Shown: piece by piece, positions 16,488 through 25,941 of the stretch | How positions within the stretch are numbered: the first letter of the stretch is position 1 | How the letters are laid out: the number at the start of each line of letters is the position of its first letter | Assembly (NCBI GenBank): GCA_016708435.1 | Contig: JADJFV010000033.1 | Coordinates: 186,001 to 250,000, forward strand | Length of the DNA: 64,000 bases | From: Leptospiraceae bacterium | Lineage (GTDB): Bacteria; Spirochaetota; Leptospiria; Leptospirales; Leptospiraceae | Reading direction: 5' to 3' | Position numbers and translations under genes: made by a program | Notes under the pieces: model-generated | Seen by the model: the letters and a program-made list of their open reading frames with translations, nothing else | Databases searched by the model: none | Told to the model about the DNA's origin: nothing

Positions 16488-19337
16488 CTATATACCATTA
16501 GCCTCATTTCTCTTTTGTCTTTGCAACAGATAATTACGAATCCAAATTATAATTCCGAATACTCCGAGCAGCAAATAAAGATTAGGCTCTGACATTCTCT
16601 GCACATCTTCGCCTACGTCTAGTGACTTATTCGAAGATAGCACCTGTTCTTGTTTGCGTTTGAGTGCTTCCTTTTGGGCTTCATTTTCTACTACCATATA
16701 CGAAGTGACAGGAGTTAGAAACTTCGAAATAAAACTATAACGCACGAGTGGCAACCATTCTGTTTCCGATATTTCTGGATGGAGTGTATGCGAAATCCAT
16801 TTCCCTTGTAAGTAGAGTCCCGAGTTCCAGTCTTTGGCTTTAATATCAGAAGGAAGAATCTCAAACTTAGAATTGGGGAGAATGATAGATGGATTAGCAT
16901 CAAGCGGTAAATAAGCAGTATGTCCATTGGATAAAGTTTTCGTATAAACATATGGCTCAAAAGAAATACTAGTTTGATTTAACAAAGGCAAATTTGGATT
17001 ATGCTTTAGAGAATGCGCGATTGGTTTTCCTTGCTCGTTTACTTCGTAGAAAAAGGTAGTTTCAGGATAAGCAATGGCAAGGTCAGAAAAGTTTTTTTCA
17101 ATCACTGCGCTTTGCATATCTTCTGTTACTACAATCAGTATCGGAAATTCTTTTTTGTTCTCTTCGTAAGATTGCGCTAGTGTTTGGCGAATGGCTCTAT
17201 CTAAATAAAATCCGCCGGTAAATTCAGTTTTACTCAATTGATTTTTCCAATCTGCAGAAGAAATATTCTTTGTATATTGGTTTACTAGACTAAATCTTGG
17301 AGTAGCTAATTCCTGTTTGCTGCTTTTTAGTAAGGATTCAATCTTTTGAATGTATTTATCCTTTTGTATTTGCTTTTCGAAGGAAGTATCAATTAAGAAA
17401 TGAAAATAAGGAGTCCTTTGTGTTTTTGGTAATTGTATTTTCTCTAGGCTAGAAACATAGATTACTTTTTCGTTTAGGTTAGAAGGTAAATCTGCATTTT
17501 TCTCTCCGAGAGAAATCTTCTTTCCATCTAAAGTTATTTCTACTTGCTCTTTATGAATGATCTCCATTCCCGTTTTTCTAATTTCTCTTGCGTTAAATGG
17601 GAACACTTTGAAGGCAATTTCATTTCCACTGGTATAGTATATTATTCCGGGATCTCTTCTAGCATTTAAGATTTGCGAATACACCCACATAGCCGCTTTC
17701 TTTTCTGCGAGTATTCCACTTTCTTTTCTGTCTCCGACAAATAGATAGTAATCGCTAATCCATGCTCCTGTCGGCAAAGTAAATTGAGTAGAGAACTCGG
17801 ATAGATTCATATCGGTTAGATTCTTAATTTCTAAATCAATCGTGCTAGTCCATGTCTTTGTATTTGAATTAAAACTGCTTTTCGTTTTAACATTAGAAAT
17901 TTTAACTCCTGAATTATTGAATTGATTTACTGAAAATGGATTCAATGAAATCTCGGTTTTTCCAAAGAATATTTTTTCTATGAATTGGATTTTGGATTCA
18001 GAAAGCGTCATATTGTCTAATACAATCCAATTGAAATAAGAAGATAAAAAAGGAGTCTTTTGATTTACTGTTAAAAAACTTTGTCCTCTATTTCGTGCTT
18101 TGAAGTTGTGGATGGTTTGTATTGTTTTAAGCAAGGAATGTCGGTCTATTTTATACTCTCTCAAATAATCGGGAGTGTAGAGATAACTGAGCGTATTCGC
18201 AAGAGTTGTCCTATGGCTATAATATTGAAATGTAATCAGAGCGGGTAATGCAAATATTCCCACCGTGAAAAAAAGGATTAGAACCTTTTGCGAGAATTTA
18301 TCTTTTAGAAAATGAAAGTCTGAATAGAGTTCATTTACATGAATCACAATCAATAGAAGTGGAGTCAGCATTAAAAAGCCGAGACCAAACGCAATAATCG
18401 CTAGAATAGAAAGGGGAAGATAAGGAAGAAATACCAGAAAGAAATAGAGCGTATACGAAAAAGTAACCGCTCTTAGAATAAATAGAGTGAATCTATAGAT
18501 TTTATTTTCTAAATTTGGTAAGCATACAAACACTCCATTGGCAAATGCAAAAATATAAAACCAGAGACCATTGAAGTCACCGAAGATGCCGGCTTCATTT
18601 TCTCTGAATGAAAGATTTTTTATATCAAGACCATTGTTAATCGCAAGTCCCAAAAGAGGAAATACAATAGAAATTGGAATTTTCCAGAGGAGTTGGTATT
18701 TGGAAATGGTTTCCTGTTTCTTTACACTTAGGACATAGATACCGCGAATAATAAAGAGTAAAAATAAAACCGTTCCAATAATAAAAAAGACCGTTATCAC
18801 ATGAGTCTCATACTGAAAAGAAGTGTGACGCCAGAGTGGTAATATCACTTGTAGTAGCAAATACCAAATAGCCGGAACTGAGACTGCAAATAGAAAATTA
18901 AGCCAATTCTTACTTTGTCTTTCTTCTGGAGTAAGCCAGGCTACTAAGATAAATACATTGTGAATTAAAGTTGGCATTAAAAATGTTCCCGCATAAAAAA
19001 ACACTTCATCGGAAACCATCCATTGTGGAATTGAAAAGGGAAGGATGGTTGCATAATGATAAGTTTGCGCATATAGAATTGATATATATCCAGTTAAAGA
19101 AAAAAACGCATAATAGATAGAAATCTCTAACTTATTCTTGATTAAATACAAAGCGTATAGGCTAGTCATTGTGAGTAAGGTCACAAAAGAAATACCCAGA
19201 TAGAGCCAGATAAGCTTTGCCGGATCTTCAAGCAAGCTATGGATGAGAGTATACTTATTATACAAGAGATAAAAAAGAAGTAGCCCCGGCGCTGTTGTGA
19301 ATAGGAGAAGTGATCTAGGATTGAGTAAGGTTTTCAT
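16488..19337 (-). CDS. MSEP-CTERM protein, dedicated exosortase K target
   Basis: 949 residues. The first half has about 11 membrane helices. Around residues 480-620 is a VIT-like domain (TLPTGAWISDYYLFVGDRKE, AAMWVYSQILNARRDPGI). It is followed by a von Willebrand A-like segment (YFHFLIDTSFEK, FPILIVVTED). The C-terminus is the sorting signal: RMSEPNLYLLLGVFGIIIWI, one membrane helix and a basic tail (LLQRQKRNEANGI). This is the MSEP-CTERM arrangement, in which the adjacent exosortase K is thought to cut at or near MSEP. The gene overlaps xrtK by 23 bases, so the two are translationally linked. The biological role of the product is not known. Confidence 0.87.
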   Translation of the reverse strand: MKTLLNPRSLLLFTTAPGLLLFYLLYNKYTLIHSLLEDPAKLIWLYLGISFVTLLTMTSLYALYLIKNKLEISIYYAFFSLTGYISILYAQTYHYATILPFSIPQWMVSDEVFFYAGTFLMPTLIHNVFILVAWLTPEERQSKNWLNFLFAVSVPAIWYLLLQVILPLWRHTSFQYETHVITVFFIIGTVLFLLFIIRGIYVLSVKKQETISKYQLLWKIPISIVFPLLGLAINNGLDIKNLSFRENEAGIFGDFNGLWFYIFAFANGVFVCLPNLENKIYRFTLFILRAVTFSYTLYFFLVFLPYLPLSILAIIAFGLGFLMLTPLLLIVIHVNELYSDFHFLKDKFSQKVLILFFTVGIFALPALITFQYYSHRTTLANTLSYLYTPDYLREYKIDRHSLLKTIQTIHNFKARNRGQSFLTVNQKTPFLSSYFNWIVLDNMTLSESKIQFIEKIFFGKTEISLNPFSVNQFNNSGVKISNVKTKSSFNSNTKTWTSTIDLEIKNLTDMNLSEFSTQFTLPTGAWISDYYLFVGDRKESGILAEKKAAMWVYSQILNARRDPGIIYYTSGNEIAFKVFPFNAREIRKTGMEIIHKEQVEITLDGKKISLGEKNADLPSNLNEKVIYVSSLEKIQLPKTQRTPYFHFLIDTSFEKQIQKDKYIQKIESLLKSSKQELATPRFSLVNQYTKNISSADWKNQLSKTEFTGGFYLDRAIRQTLAQSYEENKKEFPILIVVTEDMQSAVIEKNFSDLAIAYPETTFFYEVNEQGKPIAHSLKHNPNLPLLNQTSISFEPYVYTKTLSNGHTAYLPLDANPSIILPNSKFEILPSDIKAKDWNSGLYLQGKWISHTLHPEISETEWLPLVRYSFISKFLTPVTSYMVVENEAQKEALKRKQEQVLSSNKSLDVGEDVQRMSEPNLYLLLGVFGIIIWIRNYLLQRQKRNEANGI

Positions 19338-19842
19338 GTGAGTCCTTCAAAAAAATAAAATGGATTAAAAGATAAAACATTATAAAAAAGAAAAGAAATA
19401 TAAAACTGCCAATGGCTTCATGCGTTAAAAATTGATTATCCGCAAGTGTAAAATGAAAAAGACTTTGTATCTTGATGGAAATTAATATTCTAGAAGTATT
19501 TGTCAGCAAAGTCATTAGATAGGTAACAAAAAGTAGAAAGGGTAAATAAAGAAAAATTGAATTATTCTTGCGATTTTGAATGAAATGAAAACTAAACAGA
19601 GTAAAGCAAAGCATCCAGAAATTAAAACCAGAGCAGGATTTATCGATTAGGATGTTTAGATTTGGATAAAAGAATCCTTTCTCTGGAATGAAAATTGGGC
19701 TAGAGCCAGTCATTTGCTCAATTGCAATGCTGATTGGATTTAGCAAAAACGCCAAATGGCTGTTATCTGCTATTGAGTATAAATACTTAAAGCAAATAAA
19801 TAGAAATGCAATGGAGAGATAATAGAAAGTATTTTTATTCAT
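19315..19842 (-). CDS. xrtK: Exosortase K
   Basis: 175 residues, a multi-spanning membrane transpeptidase. The family triad is visible: Cys70 in DKSCSGFNFW, Arg118 in NTSRILIS and His141 in LTHEAIGS. The protein is at the short end of the exosortase/archaeosortase family, as expected for XrtK. Exosortases process C-terminal signals of secreted proteins in the inner membrane. XrtK is known to occur beside a single MSEP-CTERM target, which is the next gene here. No polysaccharide locus surrounds it, unlike most exosortases. Confidence 0.88.
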   Translation of the reverse strand: MNKNTFYYLSIAFLFICFKYLYSIADNSHLAFLLNPISIAIEQMTGSSPIFIPEKGFFYPNLNILIDKSCSGFNFWMLCFTLFSFHFIQNRKNNSIFLYLPFLLFVTYLMTLLTNTSRILISIKIQSLFHFTLADNQFLTHEAIGSFIFLFFFIMFYLLIHFIFLKDSHENLTQS

Positions 19843-19861
19843 ATGTAGATGACCTTATTGT

Positions 19862-19898
19862 AATTTGTCATAGTGAGCTTGTAGAACTATGACAAATT
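19862..19898. promoter_or_regulatory. Inverted repeat upstream of xrtK (possible operator)
   Basis: AATTTGTCATAGT (19862-19874) and ACTATGACAAATT (19886-19898) are perfect 13-bp inverted repeats separated by 11 bases. They end 20 bases before the xrtK ATG, in the divergent gap shared with the acyl-CoA synthetase gene. An operator for a dimeric regulator or a leader hairpin are both possible. Confidence 0.55.
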
Positions 19899-20071
19899 GC
19901 TATAACCAATCAAGCCTATTTGAATAAATAGAAGAAATACAATTGAATTGGCAAGACATAATTCAAATGGGTGATAAAAATCATAAACTTTTTTAGTTCT
20001 TTTTAATCTTATTTTTCTTGTGGATACGAGTTGTTAAATTCTTTATTAGAAATAGTGAGGAATTATATAGC

Positions 20072-21976
20072 ATGGGAAAATATAAGGATTTATTTAACGA
20101 ATCTATTCAACATCCAGAACAATTTTGGAAAGAGCAGTCAGAAATTATAAAATGGTTTCAAGAACCGAAGAGCATTTTATCAAAAGACCAAGACGGTTTA
20201 TACAGGTGGTTTGAAGGCGGAAAATTAAATACTTCTTATCTAGCCCTTGATTATCATATCGAAAAAGGAAGAGGGGATGCGACTGCTCTAATTTATGATT
20301 CACCCGTAACAAATCAAATCAAGAAATTTACCTATTCCCAGTTAAGAGATGAAGTTGCAAAATTTGCTGGAGTCCTAAAACATTTTTCTGTATCGAAGGG
20401 GGATACGGTGATTATCTACATGCCGATGATCCCAGAAGCAGTAATCGCTATGCTTGCCTGTGCACGAATTGGTGCAGTGCATTCTGTCGTTTTCGGAGGA
20501 TTTGCCCCTCATGAGTTAGCCGTTCGAATTGATGACTCTAAACCAAAGCTAATTATAAGTGCTTCTTATGGAGTTGAAGTTCATAAAATCCTTCCTTATA
20601 AACCAATGCTGGATGAAGCAATCCATCAAGCTACGCACAAACCTTTGCATACGATTATTTGCCAGCGTCCCGACATTGAAGATTTAATGCACACAGGAAG
20701 AGATCATTATTGGAATGATGTAATGGAGCATGCAGAGCCTACAGGCTACGTCGAATTAGACGCTACAGATCCACTCTATATTCTTTATACTTCTGGCACA
20801 ACAGGAAAACCGAAAGGAGTAGTTCGGGATAACGGCGGTCATGCGGTAGCAATGAAGCTTAGCATGGAAGCTGTTTATGACGTTAAACCGGGAGACGTGT
20901 TTTGGGCTGCGTCTGATGTAGGGTGGGTAGTCGGACATTCTTATATTGTATATGCACCACTTCTTTTTGGTTGCACTACGATTCTCTATGAAGGAAAGCC
21001 AGTCAAGACTCCGGATGCGGGTGCGTTCTGGAGAGTTATTTCCGAGCATAAGGTTAATGTGCTATTTACCGCTCCGACTGCATTTAGAGCGATACGAAAA
21101 GAAGACCCAAATGGAGACCTTAAAAACAAATACGATATACGCTCTTTGAAATATTTATTCCTCGCAGGTGAAAGAACAGATCCGCCTACTTATGATTGGG
21201 CGAAAGAGTTGTTAGAAATTCCTATTATAGATCATTGGTGGCAGACAGAAACTGGATATGCGATTTGTGGAAATCTAATGGGAATCGAACCGATAGCGGC
21301 TAAGGCTGGTTCTGCGACAAAACCAATGTTTGGTTTCGACGTAAGGATTCTAGACGAAGAAGGTGTGGAAGTGAAGACCGGTCAGAAGGGGAATATCGTG
21401 ATTAAACTCCCACTTCCTCCTGGATGTTTACCTACGCTCTGGAAAGATGCGGATAATTTTAAGAAGTCTTATTTAAGTCATTACGAAGGATTCTATCTTA
21501 CCGGCGACGGTGGATATATCGACGAAGATGGATACTTATTTGTAATGGGGCGCATTGACGATGTAATTAACGTAGCAGGGCATAGATTATCAACCGGTGA
21601 GATGGAAGAAATTCTTGCTTCTCATCCTGCTGTGGCTGAGTGCGCTGTGATTGGAATTGAAGATGCAATGAAAGGTCAAGTCCCTATTGGTTTTGTTGTA
21701 TTGAAGGATGGAGTAGTCCATGAGTATGATGAATTGGAAAAAGAGCTAATTCATCTTATCCGTGAAGAGATTGGTGCAATTGCTACATTCAAGAATGTCA
21801 TTTTAGTCAAGCATCTTCCTAAGACTCGTTCGGGCAAAATTCTTCGTAAGACAATGCGTAAAATTGCTGATGGAGAAGAATACTCTGTTCCATCTACCAT
21901 CGATGATCCTGTTATTTTAGACGAGATTATTGAATACCTAAGAGCGGCTAAGCTTGGTAAGGCGTTTGAAAAGTAA
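20072..21976 (+). CDS. prpE: Propionyl-CoA synthetase (acetyl-CoA synthetase family)
   Basis: 634 residues from the ATG at 20072 (GTGAGG about 11 bases upstream). It activates a short acid to acyl-AMP and then acyl-CoA. The sequence has the AMP-binding loop YTSGTTGKPKGVV, DHWWQTETGYAICGN, the hinge region GDGGYIDEDGYLFVMGRIDD and TRSGKILRK with the catalytic Lys. Length and the N-terminal and GHRLSTGEMEE segments fit PrpE better than Acs, but acetate specificity cannot be excluded. No prpBCD genes are nearby, so the role may be propionate salvage or general acyl activation. Confidence 0.85.
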   Translation: MGKYKDLFNESIQHPEQFWKEQSEIIKWFQEPKSILSKDQDGLYRWFEGGKLNTSYLALDYHIEKGRGDATALIYDSPVTNQIKKFTYSQLRDEVAKFAGVLKHFSVSKGDTVIIYMPMIPEAVIAMLACARIGAVHSVVFGGFAPHELAVRIDDSKPKLIISASYGVEVHKILPYKPMLDEAIHQATHKPLHTIICQRPDIEDLMHTGRDHYWNDVMEHAEPTGYVELDATDPLYILYTSGTTGKPKGVVRDNGGHAVAMKLSMEAVYDVKPGDVFWAASDVGWVVGHSYIVYAPLLFGCTTILYEGKPVKTPDAGAFWRVISEHKVNVLFTAPTAFRAIRKEDPNGDLKNKYDIRSLKYLFLAGERTDPPTYDWAKELLEIPIIDHWWQTETGYAICGNLMGIEPIAAKAGSATKPMFGFDVRILDEEGVEVKTGQKGNIVIKLPLPPGCLPTLWKDADNFKKSYLSHYEGFYLTGDGGYIDEDGYLFVMGRIDDVINVAGHRLSTGEMEEILASHPAVAECAVIGIEDAMKGQVPIGFVVLKDGVVHEYDELEKELIHLIREEIGAIATFKNVILVKHLPKTRSGKILRKTMRKIADGEEYSVPSTIDDPVILDEIIEYLRAAKLGKAFEK

Positions 21977-22271
21977 AGTCTATTCAGTAGTCGCCATAGT
22001 ATCTTTTATGGTATTACAAAATTGCGCGACTCTTATTTCAATTCCTAACTGGCATAAAAAAAATGCACCCGTTTTTTATTCAGGGACAAGGTGTGATATA
22101 GGGATGATGATGGAAAATGGTGTTACTTATGATTTGATTTACATTTTCGATCTTCCCTTTTCTTTTCTACTCGATACTCTTTTAATTCCAATCTCTTTGC
22201 CGTTTGCCGCAGGAATGAGTCGTTGGCATCGTCAGATGATGGAATTTCCTATTGCCTGTTATGATGGATAA
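21954..22271 (+). CDS. YceK/YidQ-like small lipoprotein
   Basis: About 100-105 residues. The start is a TTG at 21954 or 21966, both inside the prpE 3' end, and no ATG precedes the signal. The signal ends FMVLQNC, a relaxed lipobox. The mature part has YSGTRCDIGMM and FDLPFSFLLDTLLIPISLPF, which resembles the YceK/YidQ (DUF1375) lipoproteins. The overlap with prpE suggests co-transcription. The function of the family is not established. Confidence 0.65.
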   Translation: MVRRLKSKVYSVVAIVSFMVLQNCATLISIPNWHKKNAPVFYSGTRCDIGMMMENGVTYDLIYIFDLPFSFLLDTLLIPISLPFAAGMSRWHRQMMEFPIACYDG

Positions 22272-22318
22272 AGCGGTAAATAATCATTAACTCCTTCAAT
22301 AAAATAGGGAAAAACACT

Positions 22319-23845
22319 ATGAATTCAATGAAAATTTTCAATGTAGAGCAAATCCGTAGACTAGATGCTTATTCAATAGCAAACGAGCCCGTCTTATCTA
22401 TCGAATTGATGGAGCGTGCTTCTCTTTCTTTTGTGAAATGGTTTACGACTTATTTCGATTCGAAAAATCCTATTCGTATTCTGGTGGGACTTGGAAACAA
22501 TGGGGGAGATGGTCTTGCGATTGCACGGTTATTGGCAAATGAGGATTATTCGGTAGAAGTTTACATCATCTGGCATAGTAATACAACAAGTGACGACTTT
22601 AAAGTGAATTACGAGCGTTTGCCGCAAGCTGTAATCAAAAAAGACATTCGATCTATAGACGAAATTCTATCTGATAAAAAAGAATTGAATGATAAGAATG
22701 CAATCTTAATAGATGCACTTCTAGGCTCCGGCTTAACTAGGGAGCCGGAGGGATTACTTGCTGATGCAATTCAATACATGAATCAGTCCGGTCTAAGAAT
22801 TGTTTCCGTTGATATTGCCTCTGGACTCTATGCAGATAAGATTACCAATCACAAAACAGTGGTTAATCCTGATTATACAATCGCATTTCAGATTCCTAAA
22901 CTGGCTTTTCTTTTGCCAGAAAATTCTGCGCGAGTAGGAGAGTGGAAGATTGTAGACATAGGTCTTTCCTCTCAATTTATTTCAGAAGAAAAAACGAATC
23001 AGTATTATATTGATGCAAATTTAATAAAGAGTATTTACAAAAAACGAAAAAAGTTTTCTCATAAAGGTAGTTTCGGTAGAGCCTTGTTAGTCGCAGGCTC
23101 TTATGGAAAAATGGGAGCGGCAGTATTAGCGGCTAATGGGTGTTTACGAGCAGGCATTGGACTACTGACAGTGCAAGTTCCAAAATGCGGAGTAGATATT
23201 TTACAAACATCTGTCCCAGAAGCAATGGTAGTAAGCGGCAAATCAAAGAAAACGATAGAGGCATTGGAATGGGATAGCCTCCAACCTGATACAATCGGAA
23301 TCGGTCCGGGCATAGGAAAGGCTCCAAAGGCGCTGGCTTGTCTAAGAAATATTTTGCAGAATACGAAGACTGCAATGGTAATTGACGCAGATGCAATCAA
23401 TCTATTATCAGAAAACGAAGAACTGCTGAATATTGTTCCGCCTAATAGCATATTAACCCCACATATAAAAGAATTCGAAAGACTAGTTGGCACGGTGGAT
23501 GATGATTTTTCAAGGCTTAATCTATTGCAAAGGATGGCAGTAGACAGAAAGTTATACATAGTATTAAAAGGAGCATTCACTGCAATTGCAACTCCGACCG
23601 GAGATTTATTTTTTAATTCAACGGGTAATCCCGGTATGGCGACAGGAGGAAGTGGAGATGTGCTCACAGGTATTCTTACATCTTTACTTGCACAGGGATA
23701 TTTGCCATTAGACGCTTGTCTGCTTGGTGTATATCTTCATGGACTGGCAGGAGACTTAGCTGCAAAAGATATGAGTGAAGAAAGCCTGTTACCGTCTGAT
23801 TTGATTTCCTACTTAGGGAAATCATTTTTATTAATCTCTAGATAA
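22319..23845 (+). CDS. nnr: Bifunctional NAD(P)H-hydrate epimerase/dehydratase
   Basis: 508 residues with two domains. The N-terminal epimerase (about 1-220) has ILVGLGNNGGDGLAIARLL. The C-terminal ADP/ATP-dependent dehydratase (about 235-505) has KGSFGRALLVAGSYGKMGAA, a FERLVG-like segment and TGNPGMATGGSGDVLTGI. Together they repair hydrated NADH and NADPH in the cytoplasm. The full-length fusion is the common bacterial form. It starts a short cluster with a nitroreductase (gap 4 bases) and a membrane protein. Confidence 0.93.
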   Translation: MNSMKIFNVEQIRRLDAYSIANEPVLSIELMERASLSFVKWFTTYFDSKNPIRILVGLGNNGGDGLAIARLLANEDYSVEVYIIWHSNTTSDDFKVNYERLPQAVIKKDIRSIDEILSDKKELNDKNAILIDALLGSGLTREPEGLLADAIQYMNQSGLRIVSVDIASGLYADKITNHKTVVNPDYTIAFQIPKLAFLLPENSARVGEWKIVDIGLSSQFISEEKTNQYYIDANLIKSIYKKRKKFSHKGSFGRALLVAGSYGKMGAAVLAANGCLRAGIGLLTVQVPKCGVDILQTSVPEAMVVSGKSKKTIEALEWDSLQPDTIGIGPGIGKAPKALACLRNILQNTKTAMVIDADAINLLSENEELLNIVPPNSILTPHIKEFERLVGTVDDDFSRLNLLQRMAVDRKLYIVLKGAFTAIATPTGDLFFNSTGNPGMATGGSGDVLTGILTSLLAQGYLPLDACLLGVYLHGLAGDLAAKDMSEESLLPSDLISYLGKSFLLISR

Positions 23846-23849
23846 AGGA

Positions 23850-24626
23850 ATGAAAATGGATTTATTAACTGCAATTGAAAATCGACATGCTTACAATGGA
23901 TTTCATACAAATGAACCGGTCACACAAGAAGAGTTAGAAATGCTACTCAAGGCATTTAACAAAGCACCTTCTCAGTTTAATAGTCAACCGTGGAAAATCG
24001 TTATTATCCAAAACCCCGCGCGAAAGAAGAAACTCGCCGAGTATTGTGGAGATGCAATGCGTATCGCGATGCAAAGAGGAGAGTTCTGGAAAAAATACGG
24101 AAAGTATTTTTATCATGATACTAGAGGTGAGACAATTAAGAATGGGATGGGTATGAAGGTTGACAATGTGCCTAACGTTCTTAAGAAAATTATCAACTTT
24201 ATCATTACAAATAAGTCACTCAGTTTGATTCGAGAAAGAGGAGTTCCAGTTCTATTGGGATCAGAAAATAAAAAGCTAGTAGAGAGTTCTCCAGTGTGTC
24301 TTGCCATGTTTTTAAGAAAAGAAGACTATAACCATAACGACAACTCTGCTTTTTATTCTACACTCTCTCTAGGAATGGCAGTCGAGAATATGTGGCTAAT
24401 GGCAACTAGCCTAAATATAGGAATGCAATTTATGTCGATGCCTATGGAAGTTCCGGATATATGGAATGAAATTTCTAAAATGCTAGAATGCAAAGATGAC
24501 TATGAAATGGTAGCTCTTATGAGACTAGGTCATAAGCCAAAGAAAGAAATTCGACCAGTTCTGGATTGGACATCTCCTGACCGTTTGCCATTATCCGAAT
24601 GGACATCGAACGAAGTATTCAAATAA
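23850..24626 (+). CDS. Nitroreductase-family protein
   Basis: 258 residues, FMN-dependent nitroreductase fold: ENRHAYNGFH at the start, KAPSQFNSQPWKIVIIQN (flavin site), and LSLGMAVENMWLMATSLNIG near the C-terminal third. Members reduce nitro compounds, quinones or flavins with NAD(P)H. Two ATGs are possible (23850, 23856); AAAGGA fits the second better by spacing. It follows the NAD(P)HX repair gene closely, so the two are probably one operon. Substrate unknown. Confidence 0.85.
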   Translation: MKMDLLTAIENRHAYNGFHTNEPVTQEELEMLLKAFNKAPSQFNSQPWKIVIIQNPARKKKLAEYCGDAMRIAMQRGEFWKKYGKYFYHDTRGETIKNGMGMKVDNVPNVLKKIINFIITNKSLSLIRERGVPVLLGSENKKLVESSPVCLAMFLRKEDYNHNDNSAFYSTLSLGMAVENMWLMATSLNIGMQFMSMPMEVPDIWNEISKMLECKDDYEMVALMRLGHKPKKEIRPVLDWTSPDRLPLSEWTSNEVFK

Positions 24627-24628
24627 AG

Positions 24629-25099
24629 ATGGCTCTTTTATTAGTCTTACAGGTGCTGCACATAATCACTGGAAGCCTCTGGCTATGCAGCTTTCTTTTT
24701 ATGTATTTCATTCTCTGGCCTTCTTTTGTGAAAGTAAACTCAGTGGAAGCTATTCCTCTCAGTCATGCAATTAAGAAGGCAAGCGCTTCTTTGCTTGGAA
24801 TGCTTGGGACAACGTCTATTATGCTCGGTATCATTCGAGGAATTTATTTTGGAGGAATTGATACTATAGATTCACTCTCTACGCCTTACGGAAGAAATTT
24901 TACATTCGCGATTCTTATTTCGATGACCATGGTTTTGATCGGTAGATTTTATGGATATAACCTAATTCACATTCCCTGCAAAGATGAAATCACAAAAAAG
25001 AAAACTCTATTTCGTATTTACTTTACAGGGACAATTCTTCTATTTTCGTATGCGCTTTTAATTTTATGCATGGTAGCTATGCGATATGGTGGAATTTAA
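24629..25099 (+). CDS. Membrane protein with four predicted helices
   Basis: 156 residues from the ATG at 24629, just behind the nitroreductase stop; an ATG at 24599 would overlap that gene. Four hydrophobic helices are visible, the first with LLLVLQVLHIITGSLWLCSF. The pattern of a conserved His in helix one and small membrane length recalls CopD/DUF2269-like proteins, but the match is not firm. It is the last gene of the nnr cluster and overlaps the next minus-strand gene by 4 bases at its end. Confidence 0.6.
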   Translation: MALLLVLQVLHIITGSLWLCSFLFMYFILWPSFVKVNSVEAIPLSHAIKKASASLLGMLGTTSIMLGIIRGIYFGGIDTIDSLSTPYGRNFTFAILISMTMVLIGRFYGYNLIHIPCKDEITKKKTLFRIYFTGTILLFSYALLILCMVAMRYGGI

Positions 25100-25830
25100 A
25101 AGAAAAAACTCTTATCCTTTGAAATTTTGACTTCTTGATTACCTGGACTAAATCCATCCATCAATACTGGCTTTTGTGATTTCACTATGGCGGATGACGT
25201 TTTCGTTTTGGGTTTGCCTTTAGGCTCTCCTGCTTCATCACAAGATTCAATGGTATCGGTTACATCCACTTTGCCGGTGGATAGATTGTAGTCATACGTA
25301 TTCGAAGCTTCACAGGGAGAGCTAAAAACCAAAGTGGCACCAATTAAAAACCAATTGTCTTTTTGGAATCTATATCTATGTGTATAATTCCATTTTTCCC
25401 TTGAACCTCCGAAGTGGCGAATTACGATTGCACCATTTTCAATAGTCAACTCTTCAAATGGATCACCCATCATTCCCCCGCCTTTACTTTGCAATACTGC
25501 ACCGATACTCTTATGGAGCAAATTCCACTTATCCGCTTTCTTCTTAAAGATGTGAATCTCTCGCTCAGTGCCTAAATCACCTTCGCGTTTCGTGTCATAG
25601 ACAGCGACTAATTCGTCTTCTTTGTCTCCATCCAAATCTCCCTTCGCTTCTTTTATATTGATGAAAGTAGCTGGACTTGGAATAGAAGGATTTGCAATCT
25701 CTGCTTGTCTTGGCTCTGTCTCTATTGCAGTGGGAGCTTCTTCTACTGGCTTTGGCTCTTCCTTTTTTTTGCAATATCCGAGCGTGGTTACGAGCACGAT
25801 GATTATGATTAGTTTTGTAGTATGATTCAC
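25096..25830 (-). CDS. Hypothetical lipoprotein
   Basis: 244 residues, starting with GTG at 25830 preceded by a strong AAAGGAGA 6 bases away. The signal ends TTLGYC and is followed by a Lys/Glu/Pro-rich linker. Residues about 60-80 (KGDLDGDKEDELVAVYD) look like a calcium-binding FG-GAP/VCBS-type loop. A C-terminal part carries two spaced Cys and a Lys-rich stretch. No known family. It probably sits in the inner or outer membrane facing the periplasm. Confidence 0.6.
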   Translation of the reverse strand: MNHTTKLIIIIVLVTTLGYCKKKEEPKPVEEAPTAIETEPRQAEIANPSIPSPATFINIKEAKGDLDGDKEDELVAVYDTKREGDLGTEREIHIFKKKADKWNLLHKSIGAVLQSKGGGMMGDPFEELTIENGAIVIRHFGGSREKWNYTHRYRFQKDNWFLIGATLVFSSPCEASNTYDYNLSTGKVDVTDTIESCDEAGEPKGKPKTKTSSAIVKSQKPVLMDGFSPGNQEVKISKDKSFFF

Positions 25831-25850
25831 TTAACTCTCCTTTGCTTAAA

Positions 25851-25870
25851 ACTCACCTTGCGCAAGATGA
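25851..25870. repeat. Isolated hairpin arm of the 200-bp repeat family
   Basis: ACTCACCTTGCGCAAGATGA is nearly the palindromic end (ACTCACCTT, four-base loop, AAGGTGAGT) of the elements at 26621-26816 and 50311-50513. Here it lies alone in the leader of the lipoprotein gene, 20 bases before its start. Confidence 0.55.
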
Positions 25871-25941
25871 ATTTTAACTATAATCTAATGGTATATTTTA
25901 TTTTAAAGCAAAAATGTATTTCGATTTGTGGAAAATTGACG

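Noticed and set aside
23101..23667. 188-residue minus-strand ORF opposite nnr
   Set aside because: Antisense to the conserved dehydratase domain, composition Ser/Pro/Leu-rich, no start signal.
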